From NCBI GenBank assembly GCA_011800805.1, contig MPNW01000092.1:143958-193558 (forward strand): a stretch of DNA of 49,601 nt, written 5' to 3'. Below, piece after piece: positions 1-11,073 of the stretch. Position 1 is the first letter of the stretch. Each line of letters begins with the position of its first letter. The translations under genes and the position numbers were made by a program. The notes under the pieces were generated by a model. The model was given only the letters and a program-made list of their open reading frames with translations. It did no database searches and was not told the DNA's origin. Source of the stretch: Hirudo medicinalis. Its lineage: Eukaryota > Annelida > Clitellata > Hirudinida > Hirudinidae.

Positions 1-117
1 AGACTCCAAGAGTCATCTGCTTCTTGGTTGAGGATGCGGCTATATCCTGCGTCAGTCTTACGATGTGGTCCACACAGCCTCGGCCTTTTCTGAAACCAGC
101 TTGGTACTGGTTCAACA
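1..117 (-). pseudogene. Non-LTR retrotransposon reverse transcriptase fragment, cut by the window edge
   Basis: Read on the minus strand, this gives a run containing QYQAGFRKGRGCVDHI followed by VRLTQDI. This is the N-terminal part of the reverse transcriptase of Jockey/R1-type LINEs, whose family pattern is YQAGFRKGRS..DQI. It copies LINE RNA into DNA at a nicked target. The frame runs off the left edge of the window, so the rest of the domain lies outside. It belongs to a different copy from the C-terminal fragment at 358-636, because on the minus strand the C-terminal piece comes first. The clade assignment is uncertain. Confidence 0.7.
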
Positions 118-357
118 TGTCTTTACTTGTTGCTCATAGGCTGAGTGTTGAAACGTCCGGCATTTCGATGGATTTTGCAAAAGATTGATTTCAAGATTAA
201 CATGAAGAAATATTTTCACGCCTAAAGGTTAGATCTAAAAGTAAATCTGTCTTATCAGATTCCAGCTCCCAGTAAGTCGAATGTCTGTGTTTAATTTGAT
301 TCAAAGAAATTAATAAGTAAATAGTTTCTGGGATAACGATAACGATACAGAGTTTGA

Positions 358-636
358 TTAGAGTGGCGCATGTTCAAGACCACTAATACAGAGGGAAGGT
401 TTCTCTGAAGAGGAAGGTTTTGAGGGCGCAGTGAAATCCGGCGAGATCAGTTTTGGTAATCGAGGGGAAAGTCTATTCCAGATCTGAGTACCAACAACAT
501 CTATAGACCTGCCATCCTGTGTCGCACGTCGTACATATGATTTGTCGAGGGAGCGCCTGTTTGCTGATCTGAGCCCGCGCCGATAGGGAAGCAGGGAAGG
601 ATGCCCGGGGGCCCGACAATATTTTAGGGTCCGCAC
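358..636 (-). pseudogene. LINE (L2/CR1-like) C-terminal fragment
   Basis: A 92-codon open stretch contains RRATQDGRSIDVVGTQIWNR. It matches the typical C-terminal end of L2/CR1/Jockey-like ORF2 proteins, where a basic segment is followed by '..VxGPxxWNxLP..'. A related but more decayed copy lies at 32870-33126, also on the minus strand. No upstream polymerase motifs are attached, so this is a dead fragment. The sequence is clearly more GC-rich than its surroundings, as expected of an inserted LINE end. Confidence 0.6.
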
Positions 637-925
637 GGGTCTAAAACATTACAATCAGTTATGCAAAGTTTATAACTTATGCTGCCATACTTAGTCAACT
701 GCAATGATAAATGCAGTCATAACCACATTTTTGCATTAATTTAACGAAAACAAATTTTTAAAAATAGTATCGATATCAACCCAATATGATATATTATTAC
801 TATTTCTAAGACGACTTGTTTTTAACTTTTCGTAAAAAATAAAAATAGTTTAGGGGCACGTGATCGGTGTGCATAGGGGCCCGAAATACGCCCTGCTTAC
901 AAATCCCGTATCTGGCTACAAAATA

Positions 926-2536
926 CAGTGCTTTGCATAAATTTGGCCCAGGTTCAAGAATAACACAATTTGAACAGTTATCTATTAAATTACTGCTGAT
1001 TTTTGACCCAAATATCATTTATATCATTCACAAAATCGTATTTAATTAATATATAATAAAATTTAACAGTAAAATTTGAATATTAGTGGGATTTCATCGA
1101 TAAATGCCTTTGATGTTGTTTTTCGAGGTTTTCGCCGCTGAGCATGGGGTCTCTTCTTGTCCAGGAAATTATTTTTATTACAGGACTCACAAAAGCTGAT
1201 TATTATAATAAGGCTCTATATACACGGTTCCACTTCAAAAACTCACTTATGTAATGTAAGTACTGTTAGTTTACGTTATTATAGATAGGTTCTGGAAAGA
1301 GACTTAATGATATCGAAAAAGGACAAATAAAGGCCATTAAAGACTTGAATTTGTCAATTCCAGATATTTCTAGGAAGGTTAATCGTTCAAGAAAGGTTGT
1401 AAGACGTTATTTGAATGATCCTGAAAGTTATGGAACAAAAACTAATCCAGGAAGACCTCAAAAACATTCTGAACGTGAGAAACGAGTTGTCCTTCGCGAA
1501 GCTTCCAAGGGGTTTAGCAACAAGAGACTTAATAAATAACTTAAATTTGGAGGTTAGTCGATGGACCTTATTCAGATGCCTTCAGAGGAGTAGTTTCCTG
1601 AAGTTTGTTAAGTGTCAGCATCAACCACTTCTAACGGAGGCTCACAAGAAGATCCGGTTAAACTGGACAAAAGAGATGGTGAGTTCGGAGATGAACTGAG
1701 ACTCCGTTATTTTTTAAGATGAAAAGAAATTGAATTTGGATGGTCCAGATGGCTACAAATATTATTGGCACGATATCAGAGAGCCCCAAAAAACATTTTT
1801 ATCAGAAATTTCGCTCAGTGATGGTCTGGGCTGCCATTTCCTCTCGTGGTTCATTTGAACTCGTCTTCTTGGAGGGGAAGCAGAACTCACTAAAATATTT
1901 TGAAACACTTGACCAGTATCTCTTTCCGCTGTGTGACAAATTTGGAGATGATGCAGTCATTTTCAGCATGGCAATGTCCCGCAACACACATCAAGAGTGA
2001 CAAAAACTTTTCTCCAGGAGAGGAATTTGAAGGATATGAAGTGGCCAGCTCGCTCCCCAGACTTGAACCCCATTGAAAACGTGAGGGGACTGCTTGCTGG
2101 GGAGGTATACTCCAATATGAAGCAATATTTCAGTGTTCAGGAACTGAAAGATGCTTTGAATAAGACCTGGAAGAAACTGGATGAAAAGAGCTTGAAACCT
2201 TTCCTGGTTTCATTAAAAATAGAGTTCAAGAGTTAATTATTAAGAAAGGAGATAAAAATCATTATTGACTTTCATATAAACAACAACTTAAAGGTTTGAT
2301 TTTAATAAATATGAAAATTTGTGCTCCCTAGTGTTTCTTGTTCCTACACGTAATTTTGGGTATTTCCTGTTTTTCTCGGAATTCGCACGAAATATTTGTC
2401 TGAGTTCAATGAAATTGATAAGTATGTAAAGCGAAGGTGTTTCAGTACATTGTATGAAAAAATGGCCTATGAAAATTCTGTACATAAAAAGTTATCGTCA
2501 AAAAACGTAACTGGGCCAAATTTATGCAACGCACTG
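926..2536 (+). mobile_element. Tc1/mariner-like DNA transposon with both terminal inverted repeats
   Basis: The left end (926-951) begins CAGTGCTTTGCATAAATTTG. The right end (2511-2536) is its reverse complement with one mismatch over 26 bases. The left end is preceded by TA (924-925), the Tc1 target dinucleotide. The right end is followed by TT, so one base of the duplicated TA has probably mutated. The length of about 1.6 kb suits a Tc1-type element. The body carries one transposase read in several frames (separate entry). The element is therefore structurally complete but coding-dead. Confidence 0.85.
1285..2248 (+). pseudogene. Tc1-like transposase relic (DD34E type)
   Basis: The transposase is spread over three frames. 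From about 1291 comes an N-terminal helix-turn-helix (GKRLNDIEKGQIKAIKDLNL, then VVRRYLNDPESYG). About 1530-1690 gives a second DNA-binding segment. About 1705-1800 gives the first catalytic block, where the residue before DEKK is a stop. About 1800-2248 ends in a proline-rich block with SPDLNPIEN. The second catalytic Asp is a Gly (QHGNVPQHTS). The spacing from that position to the Glu of NPIE is 34 residues, which indicates DD34E. At least three frameshifts and one stop make it inactive. A related fragment lies at 36231-36420. Confidence 0.88.
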
Positions 2537-3640
2537 TTTAAGTTTCATTATATTAATATAATTGTTAGGGCTGTAACAAAGGCAGTCTTGCTCGCATTAA
2601 GACAAAGACATAGGGATGATTGGAGAAGTAACGCGCAAAAGCTAACTCAACGACTTTTATCAGTTCTAAAGAGATTTCCAGGTTCGTGAGGTAGGGTTAG
2701 GGGTAGGGTTAGAGATGGAATTAGGTACCAAATATCGCTGCCTGTGAGTTGGCTTTTGCCCGTCACTTAACCAACAATCCGACAAAGCAGTAAGCATTCA
2801 AGACTCGTCATTTTAAAGTGCTGTCTCGATATGGCCGAAGGCGAGACATCAATTTCGAGTTACTAACAATTTTCATTTATCTTTTAGTTACTTAAACAAT
2901 CGGGTTAATTTGTATTTATGTTCACGAAATAAATAAAATTTATTGTTATCGCAACAAAATCATTCCGCTTGCAGAAGCAAGCATTTTAATTATTTTAATT
3001 TTTAAATTTGGTGCATTTGATACTTGTTGATCTATGTTTAAACGTTTTTGCTTGTAGTCTATGTTCTGTTTACTTAAATGATTTGATCTGAGACGGTTTT
3101 GCTTTGCGCCCGCTTTGTCTTTGCATTTGGGTTCCGTTCGTTCTCGTTGGTTCAGACTAAATCTTTGCTGGGATACGGTGGGTTTATTGAAAAAATACGA
3201 GTACAGTAAATGTCATAGTTAAGCTACGGATAAATGTAATTGTTGGAATGTTTTCATGGTTTGTAGAGAAGTGACGGGTAGTTTCGATTTACAAGGATAT
3301 TAACCACATTTCGTTAAATTCAAGTTAAACTAGTTTTGTGAATCAGTTTATATACTTTGTTTAATTGATTTTGCAAAGAAAAGTTTATTTTTTAATGTAG
3401 ACAATCTGTTCTTTTCTTAAGTGTAAATATAAGCAATCTCAAGCCATAACTAGGTTTTGTAAAACATTGAATAATTGCTAACTTTTAATCAGTAATTTCT
3501 AAATGTTTTATAAATAAGTTTATGGAAGTCATTAAGATGAAACAAGAATCATAAATTTTATGTTTTAATAAATTGATAATTTTGTGAGTTATAATAACAT
3601 TGATAAAAAGTCACTTTTTAAAATTCTATCTATTTCGCAG
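2537..3640. other. Intergenic stretch upstream of the TFIIA gamma gene
   Basis: There is no convincing coding sequence here. A short telomere-like run (GGGTTAGGGGTAGGGTTAG) lies at about 2694-2712. A stretch richer in CG dinucleotides at about 3090-3180 could hold the promoter and an untranslated first exon of the TFIIA gamma gene, since the start codon of that gene directly follows a splice acceptor at 3640. The rest is AT-rich with nothing recognisable. Confidence 0.4.
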
Positions 3641-4890
3641 ATGAGCTATCAGTTGTACCGAAACACAACCTTAGGGCATACTTTGCAAGAGAGCTAGATG
3701 AACTTATTCAGGTAAATGAGTCTTGCAAACATCCATCCTCAACAAGTGGATGGTTTAAGAATTTAATGCAAAATTTAATTTATTGTAAATTCTATGGCTT
3801 CGATGTAGAGTTACATACATATTATAATTGTTGTAGTTCATTTACACAGCATCAGAGGTGCTTCTTGTTAGCCATTTATATAGAGCTCCTTCCCAAATGC
3901 TCTTGTGGAGTGGGAGATAGGTTGCAGGGCACATTACAGCTGTTGCCACTACTGATGCTTATGCAGGAATGCAACCCTCAGGGTTAACATGCACTTAAGG
4001 ACTAATTTCATGGATGAACCTGATTACCTAGCTGAAATTTTTGTATGCTCTTTTTTGCACTATTCATCCTCCAACTAAAGATTCCTGGGGAATTAACAAT
4101 TAATTCGATTTCTTTGAAAACATTTAATGCTAATTCTTATTTGTCATCATTCGCAGTTGTGACATGTCAATTGGTTGGTTAATGAGTTAATTTAAGTCCA
4201 AAACTTGTCTGTTATTCAAAATCGATATAAATGTAGATTCATTAATGGGCACATTAAAATTTGTTAAATTCTCTTGGATCTGTTCTGAGAATTTCATAAA
4301 TTTGTCAGTTTTTTATGGTCAATTTTTGAATTTGTTTTTGCTAATTTAAGCTGTAATATATTCTATTGCAATTTTGATTTCTCATTGGAAGATAGATCAT
4401 ATTTTTGTTCTTGTGTCACAATGATGCAATTGGGAATCAAATGCCCCAAGTTAATGAACTATTGATTATTCTTTCGGTATGCTCCATGGTAGGAGTTTCT
4501 AACTACGTATAGTTTATAGAATTGCTTTTCCTATTTGAACAATTTAGGTGTACATGATAATTAACATTGACAGATTGGCCAAATAACACCTCAATTGGCC
4601 TTAAAGGTTTTGTTGCAATTTGACAAGTCAATAAATCAAGCTCTGTCAAATAGAGTCAACAAGAAAATTTCTTTTAAGGTCATTTCAATGATAAGTACAT
4701 GATGTAACATGTGGTTAATATTTTAACTTGTATTTTGCAGGCTGATCTAAACACTTACAGGTTCTGTGACAATGTCTGGACTTTTGTCTTGAATAATGCT
4801 GAATTCAGAGACAATTCTGATGTGATTAAAGTTGATAAAGTGAAGATAGTAGCATGTGATGGCAAAGGTAAAGTTATGCAAGATTTATGA
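3641..4890 (+). CDS. GTF2A2: Transcription initiation factor IIA small (gamma) subunit, with a one-base frameshift in exon 1
   Basis: TFIIA gamma pairs with TFIIA alpha/beta to stabilise TBP on the TATA box during RNA polymerase II initiation. The coding exons are 3641-3711, 4574-4678 and 4741-4890 (TGA). All introns are GT-AG. Exon 1 reads [17 protein letters not shown] and, after losing one base near 3692-3694, continues in another frame as LDELIQ. In the literal frame it stops at TAG 3695-3697. Exon 2 contains [17 protein letters not shown]. Exon 3 contains [15 protein letters not shown] and [13 protein letters not shown]. If the missing base is allowed, the product is 108 aa, against about 106-109 in animals. 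The ATG directly abuts an acceptor (ttcgcag), so a 5' untranslated exon must lie upstream. Intron 1 holds a SINE. Introns are kept, so it is not a processed pseudogene. The break may be an assembly error, an allele or a recent loss. Confidence 0.9.
3866..3985 (-). repeat. tRNA-derived SINE, copy A
   Basis: This is a reverse-oriented member of the SINE family seen about eight times in the window. It shares TTTATATAG, the ACATTACAGCTGTTGC block and the GCAGGAATGCAACC end with the copies at 41391 and 48121. It lies inside intron 1 of the TFIIA gamma gene. It is diverged and its boundaries are approximate. Confidence 0.6.
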
Positions 4891-5790
4891 TGTCATTGTT
4901 GTGTCGTTCATTGTGGTAACCAGAATTATTTCAAATTAGGATCATCATCCGGAGCGCATGACTGACATAGTAGGTCTGTCTGCTCATGAATATTCATGAC
5001 ATGAAGAAGATTGTTAGCTTGGTGAAGGGGGTTCTTAAAAGATTTCATTAAAAGATGACGTTAAATGCAAATCTTATTGAAGATAATAAATAGAATAAGA
5101 ATAATAAACAATTTTGTTGATATGGAAAAAGTTGGTTCACTCTGTAGGAAAAAGTTTTAATATGGTTATGTAGTAATGCTTAGATCTATACACTGAATTT
5201 ATTATCCCACTTGTGTTATTTTTTTAACAATAATCTAATAATTCTAATCAATTTATATGAAGTGATTTGTTGGAAGTGTAATTAAGGGTGGCATGTGTCA
5301 TCAAAATTTATATGTGGCTGACATTTTAGCTCTGATTGCAGTAAAGAGTCATCAAGTTCATATATAGTTATATTCATATATAGCTCAGTTGTATTATTTC
5401 CACTTCTGGAGTCAGGCTTTTAAAATGTATTTTTAATAACTCAGTTTTGCTTAAGACCATTAAAATGATAAATGATAATGGTGATGTAGACAATGAGGTT
5501 TTGTAAAGTCAGGTGCTTGAGTATACTCGTCATCAGTACTTGTACTCGCACTTTAACTTCAAACGCTTGTACTTATGCCGATAAAAATTTCGGGCCCCTG
5601 TTATATAAATTTGGAAATGGAAAAGCAAAAAAGTCAAGATTGTAATATAGTAATACAAAATCTTGGCGAGGCACTTGCACCCCATGGGCGCAGCTAGGGG
5701 TTTTGGCCGGACGAAACCTATAACTTGGTGTTCCTTAACATTATGAAGTTAGTATCCAATTTTGGCGCCCCTGATAACTGTGTGCCTTAC
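4891..5790. other. TFIIA gamma 3' flank and anonymous repeat scraps
   Basis: The AT-rich 3' flank carries AATAAA at 5095-5100. From about 5520 there are repeated CTTGTACT/TACTCG words and a GGGCCCCTG end. At about 5683-5776 a short interval is bounded by GGGCGCAGCTAGG and GGCGCCCCTG, which looks like a worn hAT-type miniature element. No coding sequence is seen. Confidence 0.35.
5095..5100 (+). terminator. Putative poly(A) signal of the TFIIA gamma gene
   Basis: A canonical AATAAA lies about 205 bases after the TGA of the gene. A second AATAAA follows within about 10 bases. The surroundings are very AT-rich, so chance is possible. Confidence 0.45.
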
Positions 5791-5814
5791 CCATAGAAGT
5801 TTGCTGGCTTCCAG

Positions 5815-6411
5815 GCGGTTCGGTAAGCTTCTAACGTATTGACAGTGTAAATGCTTTTGTTCAGCTCTTTGAACTATTTACAATGCTAGGGGTTTTTGCA
5901 TGGAAATTCAGTGATGAATGCCGTTATTTAGTTATATTTTAGTTGTGATAGCCCAGAATGTATCTGAGGAGGCAGAGTGGGAAATAGAGTACATGAAGAA
6001 GGTGTATCGGCTGACCCTCTACCCTTCTGGAAGCTGTGCTGGAACAATCAGCTAACCTTGGCAAAGCTGGCAAGAGTGTATTTAAATCCATCTCCCAGCT
6101 CAAGTGATAGTGAAATGTGATAGTGATAGTGGAGTTTAATGGCAAGTGCATTCAGAAGGACAGAATTTGCCAAAGAATACGGAAACAGCTGTTTCTTAAG
6201 TATAACTTAAGAGCAAGGTGTCATTTCGTATCGTTATCCAAGGTACCTGATGATTTTATTCCACTAAATGATAGATTTAATGGTAACTTGGGTTCTGATG
6301 TGGAACAAACATTTTTTTTTAAAAGTGTTTAAGTTTCTTATACAAGGTTTTAATGCATTCCCGACTAAAATTTGCCGGGGTCCAAGATCAATTCTTAGTC
6401 ACATGTGCTGA
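5815..6411 (+). mobile_element. hAT-type element, internally deleted copy a
   Basis: The 5' part (TAACGTATTGACAGTGTAA, then CATGGAAATTCA) matches the copies starting at 12743 and 39413. The middle encodes the end of a hAT dimerisation domain: LAKLARVYL then SPSSSDSE at about 6058-6115, and RICQRIRKQLFLKYNLRA at about 6170-6215. The 3' part (AAATTTGCCGGGGTCC) matches 13361-13400. A hAT transposase of normal length (600 or more aa) is absent, so this is a non-autonomous deletion derivative. The ends are worn and the exact limits are uncertain. Confidence 0.65.
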
Positions 6412-7326
6412 CCTCATCCTGCTAGCGACGCCACTGATTTCATCATGTCCAATTCCATTTACCATATTATTGAAGGTGATCAAAAATATTGTAATTTCTC
6501 CAAAATTTAATATTAGATAATTTTAATATTTGGTTTTTAAAATGTGCATAAGGATAATTTTTAAGCGCACGTGTTAAGATACAACTAAATTGCTTGGATA
6601 TGTTTGGGTCGCTTTATTTACATCTTGCTGCTCGTCATTTTTCGTGTTTCGTGTTATTGCATCTTGTTAAATTGTTCATGAATTTACTTCGCTCGGAGTG
6701 GGTACATCCTTAGCATAACGCTTAAAAATGTTACTATTCTTTAGGATTACTATAATATAGGATTCCTGCTTTTATCGTAAGTCCTGCTAAACTGATGAAG
6801 TTATAAATAAGACAAATGTATGCGATTAAGTTCCATAAATCGTATCATTGATGTTTATGTATGTTTAGATAATGCTATCAATTTGATTTGTTCCGTCATC
6901 TTTGTTAGGGAAACTAATCGCTAATTATTTAGGGATATAAACAAACATTCAAGTTATGGAGCAAGTTCATTAACTTTTATGAAATACAAAATCTTGCACA
7001 TGGCTTCATGAAAAGCAATTAAGGTGCAAGTGCCTGATCTTAGGTGATTAATGCTATATCATTTTGACAACTCAGTTGAGCAAGATACATATTATTTGAC
7101 ATAAACATGTTTAATACATTATATTGACCAAGTTTTTTACTTTTATTAGTCAATTTTTAGTCTTATCTTAGCTTTTATCTGATTTTCTTTTAAATTAAAT
7201 TCTGGAATATAAATTATTCTAAGCCACTTTTATTTTAATTTTTAAAGTAATTGATAAAACTTATGAGTATTAAGTATTTGCCCTAATTCTTAAATTTTTC
7301 ATTTCATCAAGGTTTAAGGCCATATC
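6412..7326. other. Intergenic, nothing recognised
   Basis: This is AT-rich sequence without coding signal. The last bases contain TTTCATCAAG, a possible splice acceptor 13 bases before the TRIM-NHL start codon. It would allow an untranslated first exon somewhere in this stretch. Confidence 0.3.
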
Positions 7327-9378
7327 ATGTCTTCTACTTTAGTAGAAACCGTGTCAATCAATTATGAAGATTTCAGTGATAGTTTTCTAACTTGTGGCAC
7401 ATGCCTTTCTGTTTACAACAATGAAGAAAGGACTCCAAAATTATTATGTTGCTCTCACACTGTTTGCTTAAGTTGCCTGGAACATATTGTTGCAGCTCAA
7501 GATGAAAATTCATCATCATTTCGCTGTCCCATATGCAGAGAAAATGTACCAATCCCTCGTGGAGGAGTTAACTCTTTCCCTCCCAGCTTCATTGTCAACC
7601 AGTTACTTGATTTGATGGGTCGCCAGCGAAGAGATATTGTACCAAAATGCTCTCGCCACTCTCAGACTGAACTGATGTTTTGTGAAACATGCGATGTGGT
7701 GTTTTGCATAGATTGCACAGATGGGTCACATAGCTCTGGTGGAGCCAGTGCACACACTGTAATTCCATTCTCTATTGCCATAAAGAGGATGTCCGAAATT
7801 CTCCTTTACAAAGCAGGTCTTTGCATTAAAAATTTGGATGAAGGAGCTGATGTTGTCAGTAGAGAAATTGATCAGTTGGATGCTGCTCATGACAAATGTG
7901 TGGAATCAATATCAAATGCTTTCCAAGAAATTGTAAATCTTGTTGATAGAAGAAAACATGAAATTTTATTAATGGCTAAAAAAATACGAGATGAGAAGAA
8001 GAAGTCTTTAAAAGAACAACTAGATCTTATTGATTCAGAGAAACGAAAAGTTCAGAGTGACTGTCAAGGATTGCAGCATCAAGTGGATGTGAGAAACATT
8101 ACTACAAAGATTGGGGATCTAAACGAAAAATTGGACATTTCAGCCACTTTGATGGAGCCAAGAGAAAATGCATTTCTGCGCTTTGATTACATGCACAATT
8201 CAAGCATTGATGATTTGAAATCATCTCTCTATAATTTTGGTAAGATTTCTGTGAGCAAAACATTTCCAGCCCTGTGTTCTGCAACTTTGGTTAAAAAGGC
8301 ATCCATTAGACTGAGTTATGAGATTTCCATTCGCACTGTTGATTACCATGGCAACATTCGAACGTCAGGAGGGGATCCAGTAGATTTAAAACTTATTGAT
8401 TCCAAGGGAAGTGTTTCTGCTCCAGAAGTCTGTGATAATGAGGATGGTACATATTCTGCCACATACACTTTCTCTGTGAGTGGATGTCATAAGTTGTATG
8501 TTTATATATTTGGAAGATCCATCAAAGATAGCCCATATACAATTGAAGTCACAGAGCACATTGATCCCATAATTAGGATAGGATCTTCAGGGTCAGGAGA
8601 AGTCAACTTCAAGCAACCTGTTGCAATATTTCTTGATCCCAGCCACCAAGTTTATATACTTGACACTGGAAACAGTCGAATCAAAGTCCTTGATGAGAGC
8701 CTCACTAATGTCAGACTAATAATAACAGGAAGAGGTTTAGAACAACACAGTGCTACAGGCATGTGCTTGCTACCAATTAGCCAGAAGATTGCTTTAGTCA
8801 ACTGGCGCACCAGATTTGTAACACTCCTTTCTCTTAATGGAGACTTCATTTCTCAGTTTTCACATGACACTTTCATAGAACCAATAGCAGTAGCAGCCAC
8901 TTCGAGGGATGAAATTGTGGTTGCAGACAATGGTGCAAGCAGGCTGTATGTATTTGACATGTCTGGCAAACTTCTGGATAGTTTTGGTTCTAAAGGCAAC
9001 AGACCTGGCCAGTTCAAATTAATAACCTCAGTTTATGTTGTTCCAACCACAAATGATATTGTAGTATGTGATAATCGTCTTCAAATTTTCACCAAATCTG
9101 GTCAATATATGCATGAAATCTCTGCAGACCCATCTGTCAAAGGTAGTTATGGAGCTGTCTGTTATGATGGATATGGCCATTACTTAGCCACCAGAATTGA
9201 GAAAGGACGATGTGTCATTCAGTTATTTGATTCAATTAGTAGAAGGCTTTTATATGAAATCGACAGTTTTAATGATCGCTTAAAACGTCCTAGTGGAATA
9301 GCTACAACTGCAGATGGTTTTGCATTTGTTGCAGACTTAGGGAATGACTGCATCAAAAAGTACCGATACTTTTGAAAT
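7327..9378 (+). CDS. TRIM-NHL protein, probable RING E3 ubiquitin ligase (TRIM2/3 / nhl-1-like)
   Basis: One uninterrupted 682-codon frame encodes the full RING, B-box, coiled-coil, filamin, NHL layout of TRIM2/TRIM3-type cytoplasmic ubiquitin ligases. The RING has C23, C26, C42, H44, C47, C50, C67 and C70 (C3HC4, all present). The B-box lies at about 106-150 (CSRH...CETC...CIDC...H). The charged coiled coil covers about 155-275. The immunoglobulin-like filamin repeat is at about 320-412, ending KDSPYTIEV. The NHL beta-propeller starts near 415 (VYILDTGNSRIKV) and ends at the C-terminus with VADLGNDCIKKYRYF. Family members bind substrates or RNA through the NHL propeller. The ATG at 7327 starts 22 residues before the first RING Cys, as usual. 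The coding region has no intron, unlike its neighbours. No strong poly(A) signal was found nearby. The exact orthologue is not settled. Confidence 0.92.
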
Positions 9379-10425
9379 ACCTCTGCTATTAACATTATTT
9401 ATTGTGTGAATAATATAACTTAAAAACTGCCTATTTGCCTAGCTTAATTGTTCCATTCTTTAATTACTAATTTGTTTAAATGTCTGTGTATATATGAAAA
9501 AATCAATGTAGTTTTTTAAGTTGACTCTGTGTTGTAGTTTAAATAATTTTGGCAATGTTACAGCTTATGTGGAGATGCTTTCTGCAAGAGTTTGTTTTAT
9601 CTTTTAGGCAATTAGCTGAAGTTTTTAATTCTCTTGAAATTTCTGTTGATGTAGTGGGTAAAAGATGGCACTGGCTTCATCTTAATTGTGGTTAATCAGA
9701 TCTCTCCAAAGTTAATGAAAATATGAATGATTTCGCTTGTTGGCCTTTTAAAAGGCAGTGATATTGAACTTCCAGTGGTCTGCAAACGTTAACCCTCTAT
9801 AGCTGAATAATGTTTTTATTCCTTTGAGAACAACTAATACACATTTACAAAGTTGTTGGACGTTTATGTGGATCTTGCTATCAAATTCTCAAGGCCGCTT
9901 TTTTAAGCCACCGCTAGCTTCTCGTCTCATGGCGTTTACCCGCTCCGAATGGTGAAACGAGGTCTTAATATAGCCTTTGATATGAAGCCCGTGGTCAGCC
10001 GCTTAAGCGTCTAGAGACGGACCTTGTTCCAAAGTCGAACTGCGTTCCTAAAGCTACTGAGTTCTGTGCCAAGAATTCGAAGTCAAAGTGTTCAATGGTG
10101 TCTCATGACTTTTCAGCTATCAGTGATACTATAATGAAAACTGAGAATGACGAATGTTGTGGGAAGCGTATCTTTGATAACTATTTGTGTGAAGATGACA
10201 TCGTGGCTAAAGCTGCGGCTTTTACACATTTGATTAGGAGCATTAACATAGCTACATGCAAATGAATTGGACCCACTAATTATCTAATTTGTGCCATTAA
10301 TATTTTCACTTAAATATGTTTTGTTAAAATAAGCTTGTCATTTGGAGGAGACAGCTTTCTTAGTTATACGCTTGCACTGTTTTAAGTACGAAAAAACTGT
10401 CACTAAATCTACATTTGTAGTTTTT
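9379..10425. other. TRIM-NHL 3' flank with a possible LINE end
   Basis: This is mostly AT-rich untranslated or intergenic sequence. A GC-richer block at about 9915-10080 reads on the minus strand as SSFRNAVRLWNKVR. It resembles the 'FRNRVVxLWNSLP' end of LINE ORF2 proteins, but this is weak. Nothing else is recognised. Confidence 0.3.
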
Positions 10426-10475
10426 AATATCCGACTGATCAGTTTCGGCCTCTAAGGCCATCGTCAGGGTAATAA
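10426..10475 (-). ncRNA. Hammerhead-ribozyme-like motif (type I arrangement)
   Basis: On the minus strand the order is CUGACGA (10467-10461), a GGCC/GGCC helix closed by UUAGA (10459-10447), GAAA (10446-10443), the palindrome ACUGAUCAGU (10443-10434), and C at 10433 with GG following. These supply every invariant hammerhead element: CUGANGA, GAAA, a self-complementary stem III and a GUC cleavage triplet. Short palindromic stem III is typical of ribozymes in Penelope-like retroelements. Weak points are one unpaired U before stem II and a stem I with only two certain pairs (CC with GG) before mismatches. No Penelope reverse transcriptase was found beside it. Predicted cleavage lies between 10433 and 10432. 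Confidence 0.5.
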
Positions 10476-11073
10476 GAAAATACGAAAATTTAAAGTAACA
10501 GTTACAAGAATATCTAAAAGTGAAATTAAAATTTAAATACAAATGCCAAATATTTGATTATAGGAATGAAACTAAAATATAACATAAGAGATAAAATGTT
10601 AAAGAGCAATTCTAAAATTGCAACAAAGGCAACAGATGTAGTTACAACGTATCACCGTTTTCTTCTGACTGATGAAAGCATTGTCATTCAGGTGAGCAAA
10701 CGAAGCAACGCCTTGTGTGACATCCAGATAAACACCAGAAACAAATCCATCAACTATAACATCTGAGACTCCAGTTTTTCCAAATACTACACAAGTTTTG
10801 TCTCTCAATGCACTGTCTTTAACAAAACATGTTTAAATGAAAATATTGAGCCGTTATACTGTAAGCCAGTAATATTATAAACAAAAATATTTGTCTTGAT
10901 GACAAATTCAAATTCAAGATTAAATTTTTGTAATTTTAAACAGTTAATATTGTACTTTTTTGCCATGTTTGTAGCTTTATGTTTTCGTTTCACTTGTTAC
11001 TCATCTTAAATTTACTACTTTTAATAAACTGGTTAGTCAATTGTTTACGCCCTGCTCAGATGAGATTGGTCAA
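10476..11073. other. Intergenic, nothing recognised
   Basis: This stretch is AT-rich. Short open frames exist on both strands with no family resemblance. The 3' end is the presumed promoter or leader of the TP53RK gene. Confidence 0.3.

Noticed and set aside
150..157. GAAACGTC, a second possible hammerhead core near the left edge
   Set aside because: No CUGANGA with a pairing stem II lies upstream on the same strand; the nearest CTGAGTG does not fit.
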